Assembly: GCF_003751845.1 (NCBI RefSeq)
Contig: NZ_RJKQ01000004.1
Span: forward strand, 62,001 to 126,000
Origin: Enterobacter sp. BIGb0383
GTDB lineage: Bacteria > Pseudomonadota > Gammaproteobacteria > Enterobacterales > Enterobacteriaceae
Direction of reading: 5' to 3'
DNA length: 64,000 nt
The position numbers were made by a program, and so were the translations under genes. Every line of letters begins with the position of its first letter. The first letter of the stretch is position 1. Under the pieces are notes generated by a model that saw nothing but the letters and a program-made list of their open reading frames with translations, did no database searches and was not told the origin of the DNA. Below, piece after piece: positions 46,100 through 57,200 of this stretch.

Positions 46100-46720
46100 A
46101 TGACAAAAAACATCTCTGAGACCCATAACTTCCATTACCTTTTGCGATTCCGTAGCACGCTGAACAATGCCCTGATAACACACCCGAGAACCTTTGCTGT
46201 CCGTGTAGACCTGCGTTTTCCGGATGGCTATTGCGTTGATGACAACAAAGCCATTGAAGCCTTTACACCGGCCATCAGGTCTCGCCTAACCGCCTTGTTT
46301 AAACGAAAAAAGAAAAAGACCCCTGGTAAGCAAGTCCATGTATCAGACCTGCATTACATCTGGGTGAGAGAGAACAATCAGTGCGGGGAGAAGATCCACT
46401 ATCACGCGCTGCTGATGTTTAACCGAGATGCCTTCTGGCGGCTGGGGGAGTATCAGAAAAAAGGGAGCCTGGCAGACCTGATTACTCAGGCATGGTTAAG
46501 CGCGCTGAAGCTCAAGGGGGATGAATACCGTGCTCTGGTCTCGTTCCCGGAAAACCCTTGTTATCACCTGTTCAGGGCCAAGCTGGGGGCCACCAATGAC
46601 TGTCAGGCGGTGTTTCAGCGCATTGATTACATGGCCAAGCACCGAACCAAGCAGTACAGCAACAAGGTACGTACATTGGGATGTTCAGTCTCTGCACAAG
46701 GAACTTTCGATGAAGACTAA
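46100..46720 (+). CDS. Inovirus Gp2-like / YagK-YfjJ family protein
   Basis: 206 residues. The motif block VRENNQCGEKIHYHALLMFN contains the HYH metal-type motif of the Rep-like HUH fold, and FPENPCYHL and QRIDYMAKHRTK are conserved in the YagK/YfjJ/inovirus Gp2 family (DUF3296). Relatives are near alpA in CP4-57 and CP4-6. A replication-initiation-like role is inferred from the fold; a lone function in islands is not established. The ribosome site is weak. Confidence 0.85.
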   Translation: MTKNISETHNFHYLLRFRSTLNNALITHPRTFAVRVDLRFPDGYCVDDNKAIEAFTPAIRSRLTALFKRKKKKTPGKQVHVSDLHYIWVRENNQCGEKIHYHALLMFNRDAFWRLGEYQKKGSLADLITQAWLSALKLKGDEYRALVSFPENPCYHLFRAKLGATNDCQAVFQRIDYMAKHRTKQYSNKVRTLGCSVSAQGTFDED

Positions 46721-46895
46721 AAACCGTTGGAAAACACTCTGACGAGATTTCAGGTAATGCAGACGCATCACCATTCTGAAAATTAGGATTATCAGTACTT
46801 TTTTACACGGCCTTCCATCCACTGAGGAAGGCTGCAACACAAACTTAAAGACAGTCATTCCTCCTTTAACCAATTGACTTAAAGGAGATTTAATC

Positions 46896-47111
46896 ATGAA
46901 TACCAACACTCCATCCCTTCTAAATGATCAGCTTGTCGATATGGCGTTTATCACGCAGTTCACTGCCTTAAGTGACAAGTGGTTCTACAAACTGATTCAG
47001 CTCGGCGAATTCCCTAAGCCCATCAAACTGGGCCGCAGCTCTCGTTGGCTACAGAGTGAGGTAGAAGCTTGGGTTCGAAAACGTATCTCGGATTCACGTG
47101 CTACTTTGTAG
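46896..47111 (+). CDS. alpA: AlpA-family regulator
   Basis: 71 residues; FITQFTALSDKWFYKLIQLGEFPKPIKLGRSSRWLQSEVEAWV is the AlpA/MerR-like winged-helix excisionase signature. In CP4-57 AlpA activates the integrase/excision gene and so controls excision of the element. Strong ribosome site GGAG before the ATG. A hairpin terminator begins at its stop. Confidence 0.92.
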   Translation: MNTNTPSLLNDQLVDMAFITQFTALSDKWFYKLIQLGEFPKPIKLGRSSRWLQSEVEAWVRKRISDSRATL

Positions 47112-47138
47112 TGGCGTAGCAAATTTTGCTACTGCCAC
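47111..47138 (+). terminator. Hairpin after alpA
   Basis: GTGGCGTAGCAAA (47111-47123) pairs with TTTGCTACTGCCAC (47125-47138) with one bulged base. A weak T-rich stretch follows (ATATCTTTCG). Likely terminator of alpA. Confidence 0.65.
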
Positions 47139-47451
47139 ATATCTTTCGTCCCGACTGAATCTCGGTTTATCTTTAACGTTAGTTCGCTCAGGTCGATTGC
47201 ACAAAAGACAAACACTCGCATTGACCTTACAAGAAGCCAGAGCAATAGGAAGCCCTACTTATTTCGCGTAGTGCACAATTAGTGACAAAAGCCATGTAAT
47301 AACATCATTTTTTAAACTTCTATGTAACAAACCCCCATTAGTTAACACATCTCGATGTTAGTAATACCCTCATCTTGTTGGCTTTGTTTGATAGCCATGG
47401 CAAGATTGTTTGATTAAAAAAATTAAATTATCCACGAGTAGGGAGCACACA
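47139..47451. other. Spacer holding the RADAR promoter region
   Basis: 313 bases between the alpA hairpin and rdrA with no supported gene. It is AT-rich and must contain the rdrAB promoter; I could not fix a clear -35/-10 pair. Confidence 0.5.
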
Positions 47452-50196
47452 GTGAACGATAACGCTAAGCTATATATCAACGCCGCCCAACAGGAAACAG
47501 CTAGTCTGAGTGACCCGAAGACCTTGCTCGCTAGGGATGTTTATGACCGCCTATACACGCTCATTAGTGAGGCTCAGCTCGAAGCAAGTAAAGTGCTAAA
47601 GAATTCAAATCAAGATTTTGACAGCCTACGTGCCCACAATGCAGTGCTAATTGATGGCGCTCGTGGGTCAGGGAAATCAACTGTGCTTGTTAACCTTCCC
47701 GCCTACTTAAAACAAAGAGCGAATACATCTTACGAAGCTCAGCAAGGAAGTGATCTCCCTCGTACTGGAGCACAGATGAATAGGGATTTACTTGCGCGGG
47801 TTCATATACTAAAACCAGTGGATCCAACCCTACTGGAAGAACACGATGATCTATTCCTACACGTGATTGTGGCAGCGGTGCTAAGCGACAACCAAGTACA
47901 ACAGGCTAAACATGACGACCCCAATTACCGCTCGATGTTAAGATCACTGGAGGATCTGGCTGGCGGGCTTGAAAGCGTTGATGCACAAAAGGATGAGCGT
48001 GGATTAGATAAGTTACGCAGTTTTATTGGCAACCGACAGCTCAATAGTAAGGTACATGCTTTCTTCCGTAGTGTGTTAACACTGCTGGGTAGAGATTTGC
48101 TAGTGCTACCCATAGACGATGTAGATACTGCACTCGATAGAGCATATGAAAACCTAGAAATTGTTCGCCGCTATCTAAATACTCCATTGTTGCTACCCAT
48201 AATTAGTGGTGATCTGAATTTGTACTACGAGGTAATCTGGCGTGAATTTCATGGGAAAATTGTGAAACCCACACCGAGATATAAAGAAGAGCAAGCAAAT
48301 CAATGGGCAATCCAACTGGCAACAGAATACCAGCGTAAAATTCTACCAGTGCCTAACCGTATGCGCATGCCCGATATTGCGGATTACCTGAGTGATTTTC
48401 AGATTGAAGTACGTATTCCTAGCACCGATCAGTATGAAGGAACTATTACCTCTCTAGGTGCCTTCCATGCTTGGCTAGAGGGTTTTATTGCTGGCCCAGT
48501 CAATTCGCTGGAAAATAGTCAGTTAACTTTACCTATCCCTTCAATCCGCGCTCTGACTCAATTGATTCGACGCTGTGGGCAAGATCACTTGTTAGAAAAA
48601 CTGCCAAGGGAGTTGAGACAGGCGCAGAGTGGTCTTGCCGCCAAGCGTGCCGGACAATTAGCTCCAGAAATCAACAGTGAAATGGTCGACCGCTTTAATA
48701 CCAATTATGCAGAAGCTGCACTGGCAAAGGATCGTGACTACAGGCCCGTCTACAAGTCTTTTGCTGACACAGTCCGACAGGCAGAAAATACACGCAGTGA
48801 AGACACCATAAAAGAAATGCAGGCGAACGATGCGGTGCTACTAAGTAAACGGCTACGTGAGCAATTTGGTAGTGAGCAGGAGGCTGGCCCAACTTGCTTG
48901 GTACTGGAAGCCATACAACATTGGTATGGTAAGAACGAGCCCGGCAGCAGCATCCTCGACACTCCTTTATTCCAACCACTGAATCATACTGAAACATCCT
49001 ACAAAGATTTTAGTAAACGGGACACATTGGCAAGCTGGTCGCGAGTGCTTGAAAAACAACTACCTCGCTATTGGTTAGAAGAAGTTGGCAAACGAGAAGT
49101 ACTGCTACCCTATCCGCTACCAGAAAGTGGGCTGTGGGGCCAGCTTCGTTGGGATATCACTCAATCGGCCAAAAGCTCTCAAGGGCGGTTATTACTAAGA
49201 CTATTGACCCATCACAACTATTATAGCGAGTCTAGCCGAGGCACCAAAATGAATATCGGCCGCCTATTTGAGCTACTGGTGACCAGCTTAGTTCGTGACG
49301 TAACGGCTTCGGATGTGGCCAGTCTTCTGGATCGCGCACCATTCTACTCCACCAGCATGTTAGCACCCACTAAAACTCAAGCCTTCATGTCCAATGATCA
49401 TGAGGAATATGAGGATGTTGCAGACTCAGATCTAGACCCAAAGTCAATCGATGCCATCAATACCCTCGTTGAGGAGATTAGTATTTGGCGAAAAAACCAT
49501 CAACTAAAGCTGGTACGCTTTTCTCCGTGGTTGATATACAACGTGTTCAATAAGGTTTTCAATCAAGCTTTATTCTTTAATAGTAACCAGCGGATTGATA
49601 AGCATGAAAATTATGCTAAAAAGGTCTTCAATACTGGCTTGCATGCTTTTTACTGCATCTGGTCAGCCTGCGGGAGTTTTGAAAAAGGCCCCCTATTCGG
49701 TTTACCCGCCAGTATTTCTACGGTTAATCTGATCAAAACCACTTCTTTTGAGAAGAACCCCTTATTCCGGCAGAACATACTCCCATTTTTCCCTCAAGGT
49801 GGGGGGATCGATAGTGATGTTGCCTACTATGGCAAGGTAATGCGCGCAATGACATATTACTTAGGGAACCACCCGTTACGAGAATGGTTAGAAACTGCAG
49901 ACAGACCTCAAGAAAATATTGATACAGCAGTCTCAAATACAGCTCCTGTAGTCATTACCGATGTAGCCAAAGGCGAACATGCCAATCGGTATTTGCGTGA
50001 ATTACTTGAAATTACCCCCCGTCGTAAAGACAACATATCTGCAAACATCCTAGATAAAGAGCTTAAGAAGTTGAGCCCGGAAAAAGCTCGATTAATTCTC
50101 GAGAGGATGCATGAACAATTTCCAGAGACAGAAGCGTTACTTCGGCTAGAAAAAGCATATCGTAAAATTTTCAATGAACAGTCGAGAGAATCCTGA
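47452..50196 (+). CDS. rdrA: RADAR defence ATPase RdrA
   Basis: 914 residues from GTG 47452, which has GGGAG six bases upstream; the frame is open from a TTG at 47410 without a site. Walker A is GARGSGKST (69-77), Walker B is LLVLPIDDVD (216-225), followed by a long helical C-terminal half. Size, ATPase domain and coupling to a large adenosine deaminase (rdrB starts in the TGATG overlap) identify RdrA, the AAA+-like ring ATPase of RADAR. In RADAR, RdrA and RdrB assemble into a large complex on phage infection, with deamination of adenosine nucleotides/RNA and growth arrest. Assignment rests on architecture, not a search. Confidence 0.88.
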   Translation: MNDNAKLYINAAQQETASLSDPKTLLARDVYDRLYTLISEAQLEASKVLKNSNQDFDSLRAHNAVLIDGARGSGKSTVLVNLPAYLKQRANTSYEAQQGSDLPRTGAQMNRDLLARVHILKPVDPTLLEEHDDLFLHVIVAAVLSDNQVQQAKHDDPNYRSMLRSLEDLAGGLESVDAQKDERGLDKLRSFIGNRQLNSKVHAFFRSVLTLLGRDLLVLPIDDVDTALDRAYENLEIVRRYLNTPLLLPIISGDLNLYYEVIWREFHGKIVKPTPRYKEEQANQWAIQLATEYQRKILPVPNRMRMPDIADYLSDFQIEVRIPSTDQYEGTITSLGAFHAWLEGFIAGPVNSLENSQLTLPIPSIRALTQLIRRCGQDHLLEKLPRELRQAQSGLAAKRAGQLAPEINSEMVDRFNTNYAEAALAKDRDYRPVYKSFADTVRQAENTRSEDTIKEMQANDAVLLSKRLREQFGSEQEAGPTCLVLEAIQHWYGKNEPGSSILDTPLFQPLNHTETSYKDFSKRDTLASWSRVLEKQLPRYWLEEVGKREVLLPYPLPESGLWGQLRWDITQSAKSSQGRLLLRLLTHHNYYSESSRGTKMNIGRLFELLVTSLVRDVTASDVASLLDRAPFYSTSMLAPTKTQAFMSNDHEEYEDVADSDLDPKSIDAINTLVEEISIWRKNHQLKLVRFSPWLIYNVFNKVFNQALFFNSNQRIDKHENYAKKVFNTGLHAFYCIWSACGSFEKGPLFGLPASISTVNLIKTTSFEKNPLFRQNILPFFPQGGGIDSDVAYYGKVMRAMTYYLGNHPLREWLETADRPQENIDTAVSNTAPVVITDVAKGEHANRYLRELLEITPRRKDNISANILDKELKKLSPEKARLILERMHEQFPETEALLRLEKAYRKIFNEQSRES

Positions 50197-52991
50197 TGCT
50201 AGAACGTTCTCTTCTTGAACTCGTCGGTGGGCAATGCTTTTCTAGTCATGAGCTGGCAAAAACTTTGCTGGAGTACCTCCGCAGCAAACCTATTAACAAC
50301 GGAATAAATAATCCTCTGGCTACGTTGCACTCAGACTGTCGTGAAGCTCTATTGCGCTGCATGGAAAAAGATCGACCCAGGCAATTCCGTCGCAATGATC
50401 TGCGCCGGCTGATTGATACCATCATCCAAAAGGACCTGTTTATCAGTGGCCAACTACCTTTATTGGAGAAGCTCTCAAATAACTTACTGGTTCGGCATGG
50501 TGACTATCTTCATTATCGCGAGACTCAAGTGCAGGTCTACTGCCGACTGGCTGTCGATCTGGACCCTACGCTTTTAGCTGCATGGCATTTCAGTGGTTGG
50601 ATGGATGAATTACAAGCTCCCAGTGCTGAGAGTCTTCGTAGAGTACTCGACCATCAGAAACCATTTTTTGCCCCACTTCCCAATCCAGACCTTCCATATG
50701 CGGAAGGTCATGTGCACTTAGGCGGTATTAGCGCAGCAAAATTAATTCTGGGCGGACAACTGCTTGGTAAGTTACACACAACTAAACACATGGCCGAAGA
50801 AAAAACCGTATTGCAACGACTACAAAGAGTTCTAGTCGAGCTACTAAAGTGGTCACCCGCGCATAATGGCGAGAACGTCGGCTACCAAGTTATCCTTCAG
50901 AAAGCTTGCAATGATGAACCAGATCTGTCCGGTAAAAAGGATTCGTTTCCCGATTGGGATATCTTAAGAAAATATCATGCACAAGCACTGATAGGCTCGC
51001 CAGAATGGTTACTAGCCGAAATCGCACAGCGCGCTAACAAGCCTGATGGGATAGGTAATTGTTGGTTATGGCTGATGGTTTTCTTACTTCGGCGTTACCG
51101 TCATCCCGAAAGCCCGCCGACACTACGCGTAGCGATCTTGTATCTGTTGACAGAAACCATGAGCCTGCGCCGCCAACTCATTATGGATGATCTAGGTCTG
51201 AGTCGTTTTACACAAGATTATTTTGCTAACAAATTACGAAAAACAGCCACAAACCAACATACTCGCCTTCCTAATCTGCATCACCTAATGGCCAGCCCAA
51301 ACGATCTGCTGGAAGCCAAAGGCGGCCCAAGTTTTTTCAAACCAAAGGAAATAGCCGAATTTGCGAGGGCGCTCGGCGATACGCTGGGTCAATCTCTTCT
51401 TCCCGTTCTCCCACATATGGAGGCGACAACACATACCAAGCCCCTGAATACAGCCGAGCTAAGCTATATCCGAGTATTAGAACAATGGCACTTTTGCGCC
51501 CATTTTTCCCGCTCAGCAAAGGATGGCAAAGATGGTCAGAAATCAGCGCCCGATATGGCGAAATTATGGAAGCATGCCGAAGAACTGCAGAACAGCTTGC
51601 GGACCACTTCTGATTGGAATCGAGACGAATTTCTTGGCGGCCGAAAGAACCCGAATTTCTCTTTTGAGCCGGCACGGTGGTTGCGTGGGTTAGATGTAGC
51701 AGGCAATGAAAATGACTTACGAATCGAATGGTTTGCTCCCCTACTTCGCTGGTTGCGCTTAGGTTCTCATCCTTACAGTCCAGATTCACAAGCATGTAGT
51801 GGTTTTCACCTTAGCATTCATGCTGGCGAAGATTATGCCCACCCACTGTCAGGCCTGCGGCATGTGGATGAAACCGTGCGCTTTGCCGAAATGCGCGATG
51901 GGGATCGACTGGGTCACGCACTCGCACTAGGTATCAAACCTAAGCACTGGGTTGAACAACATGGCGATATGATTCTACCGGTGGACGAACATTTGGATAA
52001 TCTGGTATGGGCATGGCACCACGCCTGTCTTCTCAGTCCAAGATTACCATTGGCCGGACAGGTGCTACCATTGTTAGAGCGGCGTATACGTCGCATATGC
52101 CGTTATGGCGCTTGGTTGCATTATCCGGAAATTAATGCTGGATCAGGTTCAATATCTGCAGAAGCATCTGAACACCAGGTCGGGAAGACGAATTTTCGCG
52201 AGAAATTGCGATACTGGGTTGGCCAGCACGATGAGAACATTACTCCAGAGTTGCTGTTCCAAGCGTGGCTGCTACGCCGTAATTGTTATTTTCAATTCCG
52301 TAGAATTGGCGATGGTCAAATCTTGAGTGCCAAGGAAAAATGCTCGGTGCCTGATCTAGTTCGGCTACAACGAGTTAATACTAATGATGGGAGGTTAACA
52401 CCAGAGGTATTATACAACCAACGCCACCAACACTTGGCCCTCGGTAATGCCTCACCATTTTTGATAGTGGTACGCATGCAACACAAAAATCAATGTCATA
52501 GTGAATTGAATCATGCCCCAGAAGAGACCGATGAAGCTCTTCTGCACGATAGCGAAAGCCCTGAAGAACTGCGCTTCATGCATGCTTTGCAGGATTATTT
52601 ATTGCATGAGTATGATCGCAAGGGCCTAATAATTGAGACGAATCCAACCTCGAATGTGTATATTTCCCGAGTCGGTAAGCACAGTGAGCATCCTATCTTT
52701 CGTTGGAACCCACCAGATGAATCCACCTTGGCCAACGGCGCTAAGCATAACCGTTACGGCCTCCGCTGTGGCCCAATCCGTGTGCTGGTAAATACTGACG
52801 ATCCAGGTATCATGCCGACTACACTGCGTACCGAATTTGCACTACTACGTGAAGCTGCCATTGAGCGAGGGATTTCTCGTACGGTAGCCGAAGATTGGTT
52901 GGAACGCTTACGTCGCTATGGTGTAGAGCAATTCCATCGTCATCACCAACCAGTATTCACTCTGAATGCAGCCAATCATCTATTCACATAA
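50196..52991 (+). CDS. rdrB: RADAR adenosine deaminase RdrB
   Basis: 931 residues. Adenosine-deaminase metal-site motifs are in order: HVH (His172, His174) in AEGHVHLGG, HAGED (His542, catalytic-type Glu544), GHALALG (His574) and NTDDPG (Asp868, Asp869); ETNPTSN is the usual strand before the last motif. The long insertions between motifs fit RdrB rather than housekeeping Add. It is the deaminase shell of RADAR and shares a TGATG junction with rdrA. Codon use is more AT-rich than the backbone, consistent with the island. Confidence 0.9.
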   Translation: MLERSLLELVGGQCFSSHELAKTLLEYLRSKPINNGINNPLATLHSDCREALLRCMEKDRPRQFRRNDLRRLIDTIIQKDLFISGQLPLLEKLSNNLLVRHGDYLHYRETQVQVYCRLAVDLDPTLLAAWHFSGWMDELQAPSAESLRRVLDHQKPFFAPLPNPDLPYAEGHVHLGGISAAKLILGGQLLGKLHTTKHMAEEKTVLQRLQRVLVELLKWSPAHNGENVGYQVILQKACNDEPDLSGKKDSFPDWDILRKYHAQALIGSPEWLLAEIAQRANKPDGIGNCWLWLMVFLLRRYRHPESPPTLRVAILYLLTETMSLRRQLIMDDLGLSRFTQDYFANKLRKTATNQHTRLPNLHHLMASPNDLLEAKGGPSFFKPKEIAEFARALGDTLGQSLLPVLPHMEATTHTKPLNTAELSYIRVLEQWHFCAHFSRSAKDGKDGQKSAPDMAKLWKHAEELQNSLRTTSDWNRDEFLGGRKNPNFSFEPARWLRGLDVAGNENDLRIEWFAPLLRWLRLGSHPYSPDSQACSGFHLSIHAGEDYAHPLSGLRHVDETVRFAEMRDGDRLGHALALGIKPKHWVEQHGDMILPVDEHLDNLVWAWHHACLLSPRLPLAGQVLPLLERRIRRICRYGAWLHYPEINAGSGSISAEASEHQVGKTNFREKLRYWVGQHDENITPELLFQAWLLRRNCYFQFRRIGDGQILSAKEKCSVPDLVRLQRVNTNDGRLTPEVLYNQRHQHLALGNASPFLIVVRMQHKNQCHSELNHAPEETDEALLHDSESPEELRFMHALQDYLLHEYDRKGLIIETNPTSNVYISRVGKHSEHPIFRWNPPDESTLANGAKHNRYGLRCGPIRVLVNTDDPGIMPTTLRTEFALLREAAIERGISRTVAEDWLERLRRYGVEQFHRHHQPVFTLNAANHLFT

Positions 52992-53103
52992 CTGATATTT
53001 TGGATTGATATGAGGATTTTACCTTGGGCTAATGAAACCTAGAACATAAAAACAAACCAATGTAATAATATATTAATGAATAATAACCATATGGAGATGA
53101 CCC

Positions 53104-53439
53104 ATGAAAGCTGTAACTTCAGGTAAACATTCTTGTTATAAAGCATTAGATATGGGATATGAAAAAACTCCCGATATTAATGCTTACAGTGGTGCTTATT
53201 ACATCAAAGATGGTAAGAAATGGATCTTTAATATCATCGGGTTAAAGAAGGATCTTGGGGTAACCTCTGATGATGAGCTGCGTAAGGAAAACTATGATGT
53301 GGATGTTTATTGGATGATAGAAAAATATCCGGTTAATTCAGGGATGATAGCGTTGTACGAAGATTTAACGGTTGAATCTGGTGCTTCTGTTTACTTAGAA
53401 GGCGGGATGTATCTCCACCCGGATGGTTCAATAAATTAA
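53104..53439 (+). CDS. Small unknown protein behind rdrB
   Basis: 111 residues from ATG 53104 with GGAG upstream. Soluble, mixed alpha/beta pattern with GAYYIKDGKKWIFNIIGLKKDLG and VYWMIEKYPVNSGMIALYEDL; no signal peptide, no membrane helix. RADAR loci can carry a third gene (SLATT or Csx27-like membrane proteins are described), but this one is not membrane-bound. It may be an accessory or an unrelated island gene. The 112-base spacer to rdrB leaves co-transcription open. Confidence 0.7.
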   Translation: MKAVTSGKHSCYKALDMGYEKTPDINAYSGAYYIKDGKKWIFNIIGLKKDLGVTSDDELRKENYDVDVYWMIEKYPVNSGMIALYEDLTVESGASVYLEGGMYLHPDGSIN

Positions 53440-53501
53440 CTATTTTACTGGAAACATTACATCGAGTCAGTTTGAACGATGTAATATTATTCCAATAAAA
53501 A

Positions 53502-54245
53502 TTATTTATGTTTAAAACCAATCAGTTGCCATGCCATCCCATCTAGTCGCTCTTTTGTCAATTCCCACTCCGGCATTACCTGCCCCATGAGCCGATAAAA
53601 CCTCTCACTGTGGTTGTGTTCCGCCAGATGGCATAGCTCATGCAAAATAACGTAATCGATGCACTCACGCGGGGCCTTTACCAGATTGGGATTCAGGGTC
53701 ACCCTTCCATTGGGGGAACAACTTCCCCACTGAGTCTGCATGGTAAGAATGCGCAATGGCGGTGAGTCACTGACCCACAACGCTTGCTCCAGCATTGCAC
53801 TCAACCGTCTGGCGAATACTTCCCGGGCACGGGCCTTATACCAGTCAGTCAGCAGCTGCAGCACCTTTTCAGCGCTCTTATGACGCAAAGTAACTTCCAG
53901 CTTACCGCGCAACATTTTAACGCCCTGAACTTCAGAGGGAGCCACTATCACCTTAAGCATGTACTGTTTGCCCAGGTAGTAGTGGCTTTCACCGCTGATA
54001 TACTGCCGTGGTGTGACATATTCCAGCTGCTTACGGAAATCCCGTAGCTGCTGATAGATCCAGCGCCCGCGCTTTTCAACAGCGTTCAGAACCTGTTGAT
54101 CATCGGTATCCTGCGGCGCGGAGACCACAACCCGGCAGTCAGGGTGCACTTTTATCAGAATGCGTCCATTCACCAGCGGTCGGGGTTTACGCTCGAAAGT
54201 AATTCGCTCATCACCGTAGATAAAGCTCATGGATCTTTCGCCCAC
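53502..54245 (-). CDS. M48/YgjP-like zinc metallopeptidase
   Basis: 247 residues from GTG 54243-54245 with AGGAG eight bases upstream; ATG 54230 is an alternative. The zinc motif HELCHLAEHNH (HExxH plus a downstream Glu/His pattern) and QTQWGSCSPNGRVTLNPNLVKAP, DYVILHELCHL identify the YgjP/SprT-like (WLM) metallopeptidase family, DUF45. Such genes are frequent partners of type I restriction operons; here it follows hsdR by three bases. The substrate and the role are unknown. Confidence 0.88.
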   Translation of the reverse strand: MGERSMSFIYGDERITFERKPRPLVNGRILIKVHPDCRVVVSAPQDTDDQQVLNAVEKRGRWIYQQLRDFRKQLEYVTPRQYISGESHYYLGKQYMLKVIVAPSEVQGVKMLRGKLEVTLRHKSAEKVLQLLTDWYKARAREVFARRLSAMLEQALWVSDSPPLRILTMQTQWGSCSPNGRVTLNPNLVKAPRECIDYVILHELCHLAEHNHSERFYRLMGQVMPEWELTKERLDGMAWQLIGFKHK

Positions 54246-54248
54246 GCT

Positions 54249-57200
54249 TTAAACTCCTCTCAGCCCTACACGAGTTATCTGGACAATCATTTCCACAATC
54301 TTTTTCGCCTGATCCATTCCGCCACCGATTGCCTTACACTCTTTAAACATCATCGGTAGAAGTTTCTTGCGGATATCAGCCTCGATATTTTGCGGATTGA
54401 TCGAATTCTCAGCCACTGAGATATCAACAGCCTGGTCTACTTCAAAAGCAAGCTTCACCCATTTATCGATAACCTGAGGAGCAGTAACGACAAAAACCTC
54501 CGGCAACACTTTTTTGTATACGCCAAAGTAAGCCTGTGCATGGTGATGACCGGCAAACACGTCGGGTATGTCGTTCAGTCGCCGCTCCTGTACTTGCTCC
54601 TCAAACTCACTAAATAGCATGTACTGCTTAAGAGGGTGATCAAACAGTTTTTCTGCTTCTTCAATAGCCTGGCGCAGTAACTTCGAGAAGGCTTCCTGGG
54701 CATAAGGATCATCACGTAAATCCTGCTCAATCATGCGGGTTACGCGGGTTTTGATAATATCCGTTTCGTTGCGGGTTTTATCCTCGCTCCACTCTTCGGG
54801 CCGTTGTCCCATTTTGCTGACTTCATACACTCCATCAGGCTCGCGGACTTCTACGCCAACAACGTGTTTATCCAGCAGCTTTTTAACCTGTTCCGTGTAC
54901 TGGTCATAATCTACCGTCTCACCGGCATCCTGCTTCACCAACTGGCGCAGGCTGGTAAATTGCCTCAGCGTCTCTTTATAGTGCTGGCGGTCTTCTTCGC
55001 TGAAACTCTTATCCTCAAAGAAGGTAGCCGACTGCAACGCCACTTTCAGGCAACTGGCAAATTGTGTGAGAGCCTCATAAAAGTCTTCACGGACTTTAAG
55101 ATGAACATCAACCATTTCGCCGTACTTGTCTTCCGTGCGCGGCACCAATACCTGACGCAGCTGCTCAATATCGTTTTTGTTTTTTACACCTGCGAAAATC
55201 GCCCACAGATTTTTATACAGCTGGGGAAGGCGCTTGTACTCCGTACTCATCTGGCCGTACAGCCCCACCAGATCGTCAATATCAAAACCGCCCTGCGTGC
55301 GGGATGCCAGCTTCTGATAATCCTCAATGGTGGTATCCAGCTCTTTGAGGATGCCCCGATAATCGATTAGCAGACCAAATTTCTTCTTAGGATGAAGGCG
55401 GTTAACGCGGGCTATTGCCTGAATCAGGTTATGCCCTTTAAGAGGCTTATCGATGTAAAGCACGGCATTTTTGGGTTCATCAAAGCCGGTAAGTAACTTA
55501 TCGACCACAATCAGTAGCTTCAGCGAATCATCTTTATCAAAACGTTCGATGACATTGCGCGTATAAACCTGCTCATCCTGAGAGCCTACGTTCTCATTCC
55601 ACCATTTGGTCACATCAGGGATACCAGATTCATCCACCTCGGTATTCCCCTCACGCGTGTCAGGCGAACTGATCACCACGGCAGACTCAAACAGCCCGGC
55701 TTCATCAAGATACTTTTTGTATTTGATTGCTGCTGCTTTGCTGTCACAGGCGAGTTGCCCTTTCAAGCCATCATCGATGTTTTTGACAAAATGGTTGGCG
55801 ATATCCAGTGCAATAAGGTGGATGCGATCGTCAGCATTATAAACCTGCCCTTTATTAGCAAACTTACGCTTCAAATCGGCTTTTTGTTTATCCGTTAACC
55901 CCTCGGTGATACGGTCAAACCAGCTATCTATCGCTCGTTCGTTCACGTTAAGCTCGGGCGGGCGCTCCTCGTAAAGAAGCGGGGTTACGGTCTTGTCCTC
56001 CACCGCAAGCTGCATGGTGTAAGCATGAACGATGGGGCCAAATTTATTCGTGGTCTTATCATCTTTCAGCAACGGCGTACCGGTGAAAGCAACAAAGGCT
56101 GCGTTGGGTAGAGCCAGCTTCATACGTTGATGACTTTCACCGCCATGACTGCGGTGGCCTTCATCAATCAGCACAATGATATCGGGACTGGTATTCACAC
56201 ACTCGGGCAGGCGGGTGGCGGTATTAAATTTCTGAATCAACGAGAAGAGAATGCGCTCCGTACCCTTGCCTATTTGTTCGGCCAGACGCTTGCCAGAGGT
56301 GGCGATGGCATCGGTTTTATCTCTTTTACCGGCCAGTTCCCCGGTTGAAATAAAGGTGCGACTGAGCTGGTTTTCCAAATCGACGCGATCGGTCACCACG
56401 ACGATGCGGCACTGCTTGAGAGTTTCACTCAGAATCAGCGCTTTGCTCAGGAAAACCATCGTCAGTGACTTACCTGAACCCGTGGTATGCCAGATAACCC
56501 CACCGTTGCGGCTGCCATCAGGGTTCTTCGTTTCGATACGCTGTAGCAGCCGTTTGATACTGAATACCTGCTGATATCGGGCAATGACCTTACCGGCTTT
56601 CTTATCAAACAGTGTGAAGAAGCGAACCATATCCAGTAGACGTTCAGGTAAAAGCAGACTGATAAGCAGCTGGTCCTGGCTCGTTAAAGCCAGCTCGCCC
56701 CCTGTAATCAGGTTCTGATACCATTCCAGGCATGCAACCGGACGGTGGCTGAAGATTGACTCCATCTGCTGCGCGGTAAGCTTGCGGTTTTTAATGGCAA
56801 GCATCTCCAGGTCGGAGATATCTTCTTCCCGCCATGTCGCCCAAAATTTGGTCGGTGTTCCGCAAGTCCCGTAACGCCCATCATGGCCGTTTATCGACAG
56901 TAAGATCTGGCTGTAGGCAAACAGCCGCGGAATTTCATCATGACGCTGGTTTCGCAGGCTTTGAGAGATCCCTTCGTCAATAGTCGGCCCTTTTTTAGCA
57001 TTGCCGTCCGGGCGCTTAGCCTCGATAACGACCAGCGGGATACCATTCACAAAGCAGATAATATCGGGCCTGCGTGCCTCAATGCCGTTAGCGCGTGTCA
57101 CGCTGAACTCTTCGGTGAAAACAAAGCTGTTGTTATGCGGGTTGTTCCAGTCGATCAACGAGATTGTTGGGTTCGCCCGTTTGCCATCGATAAACTCCGT

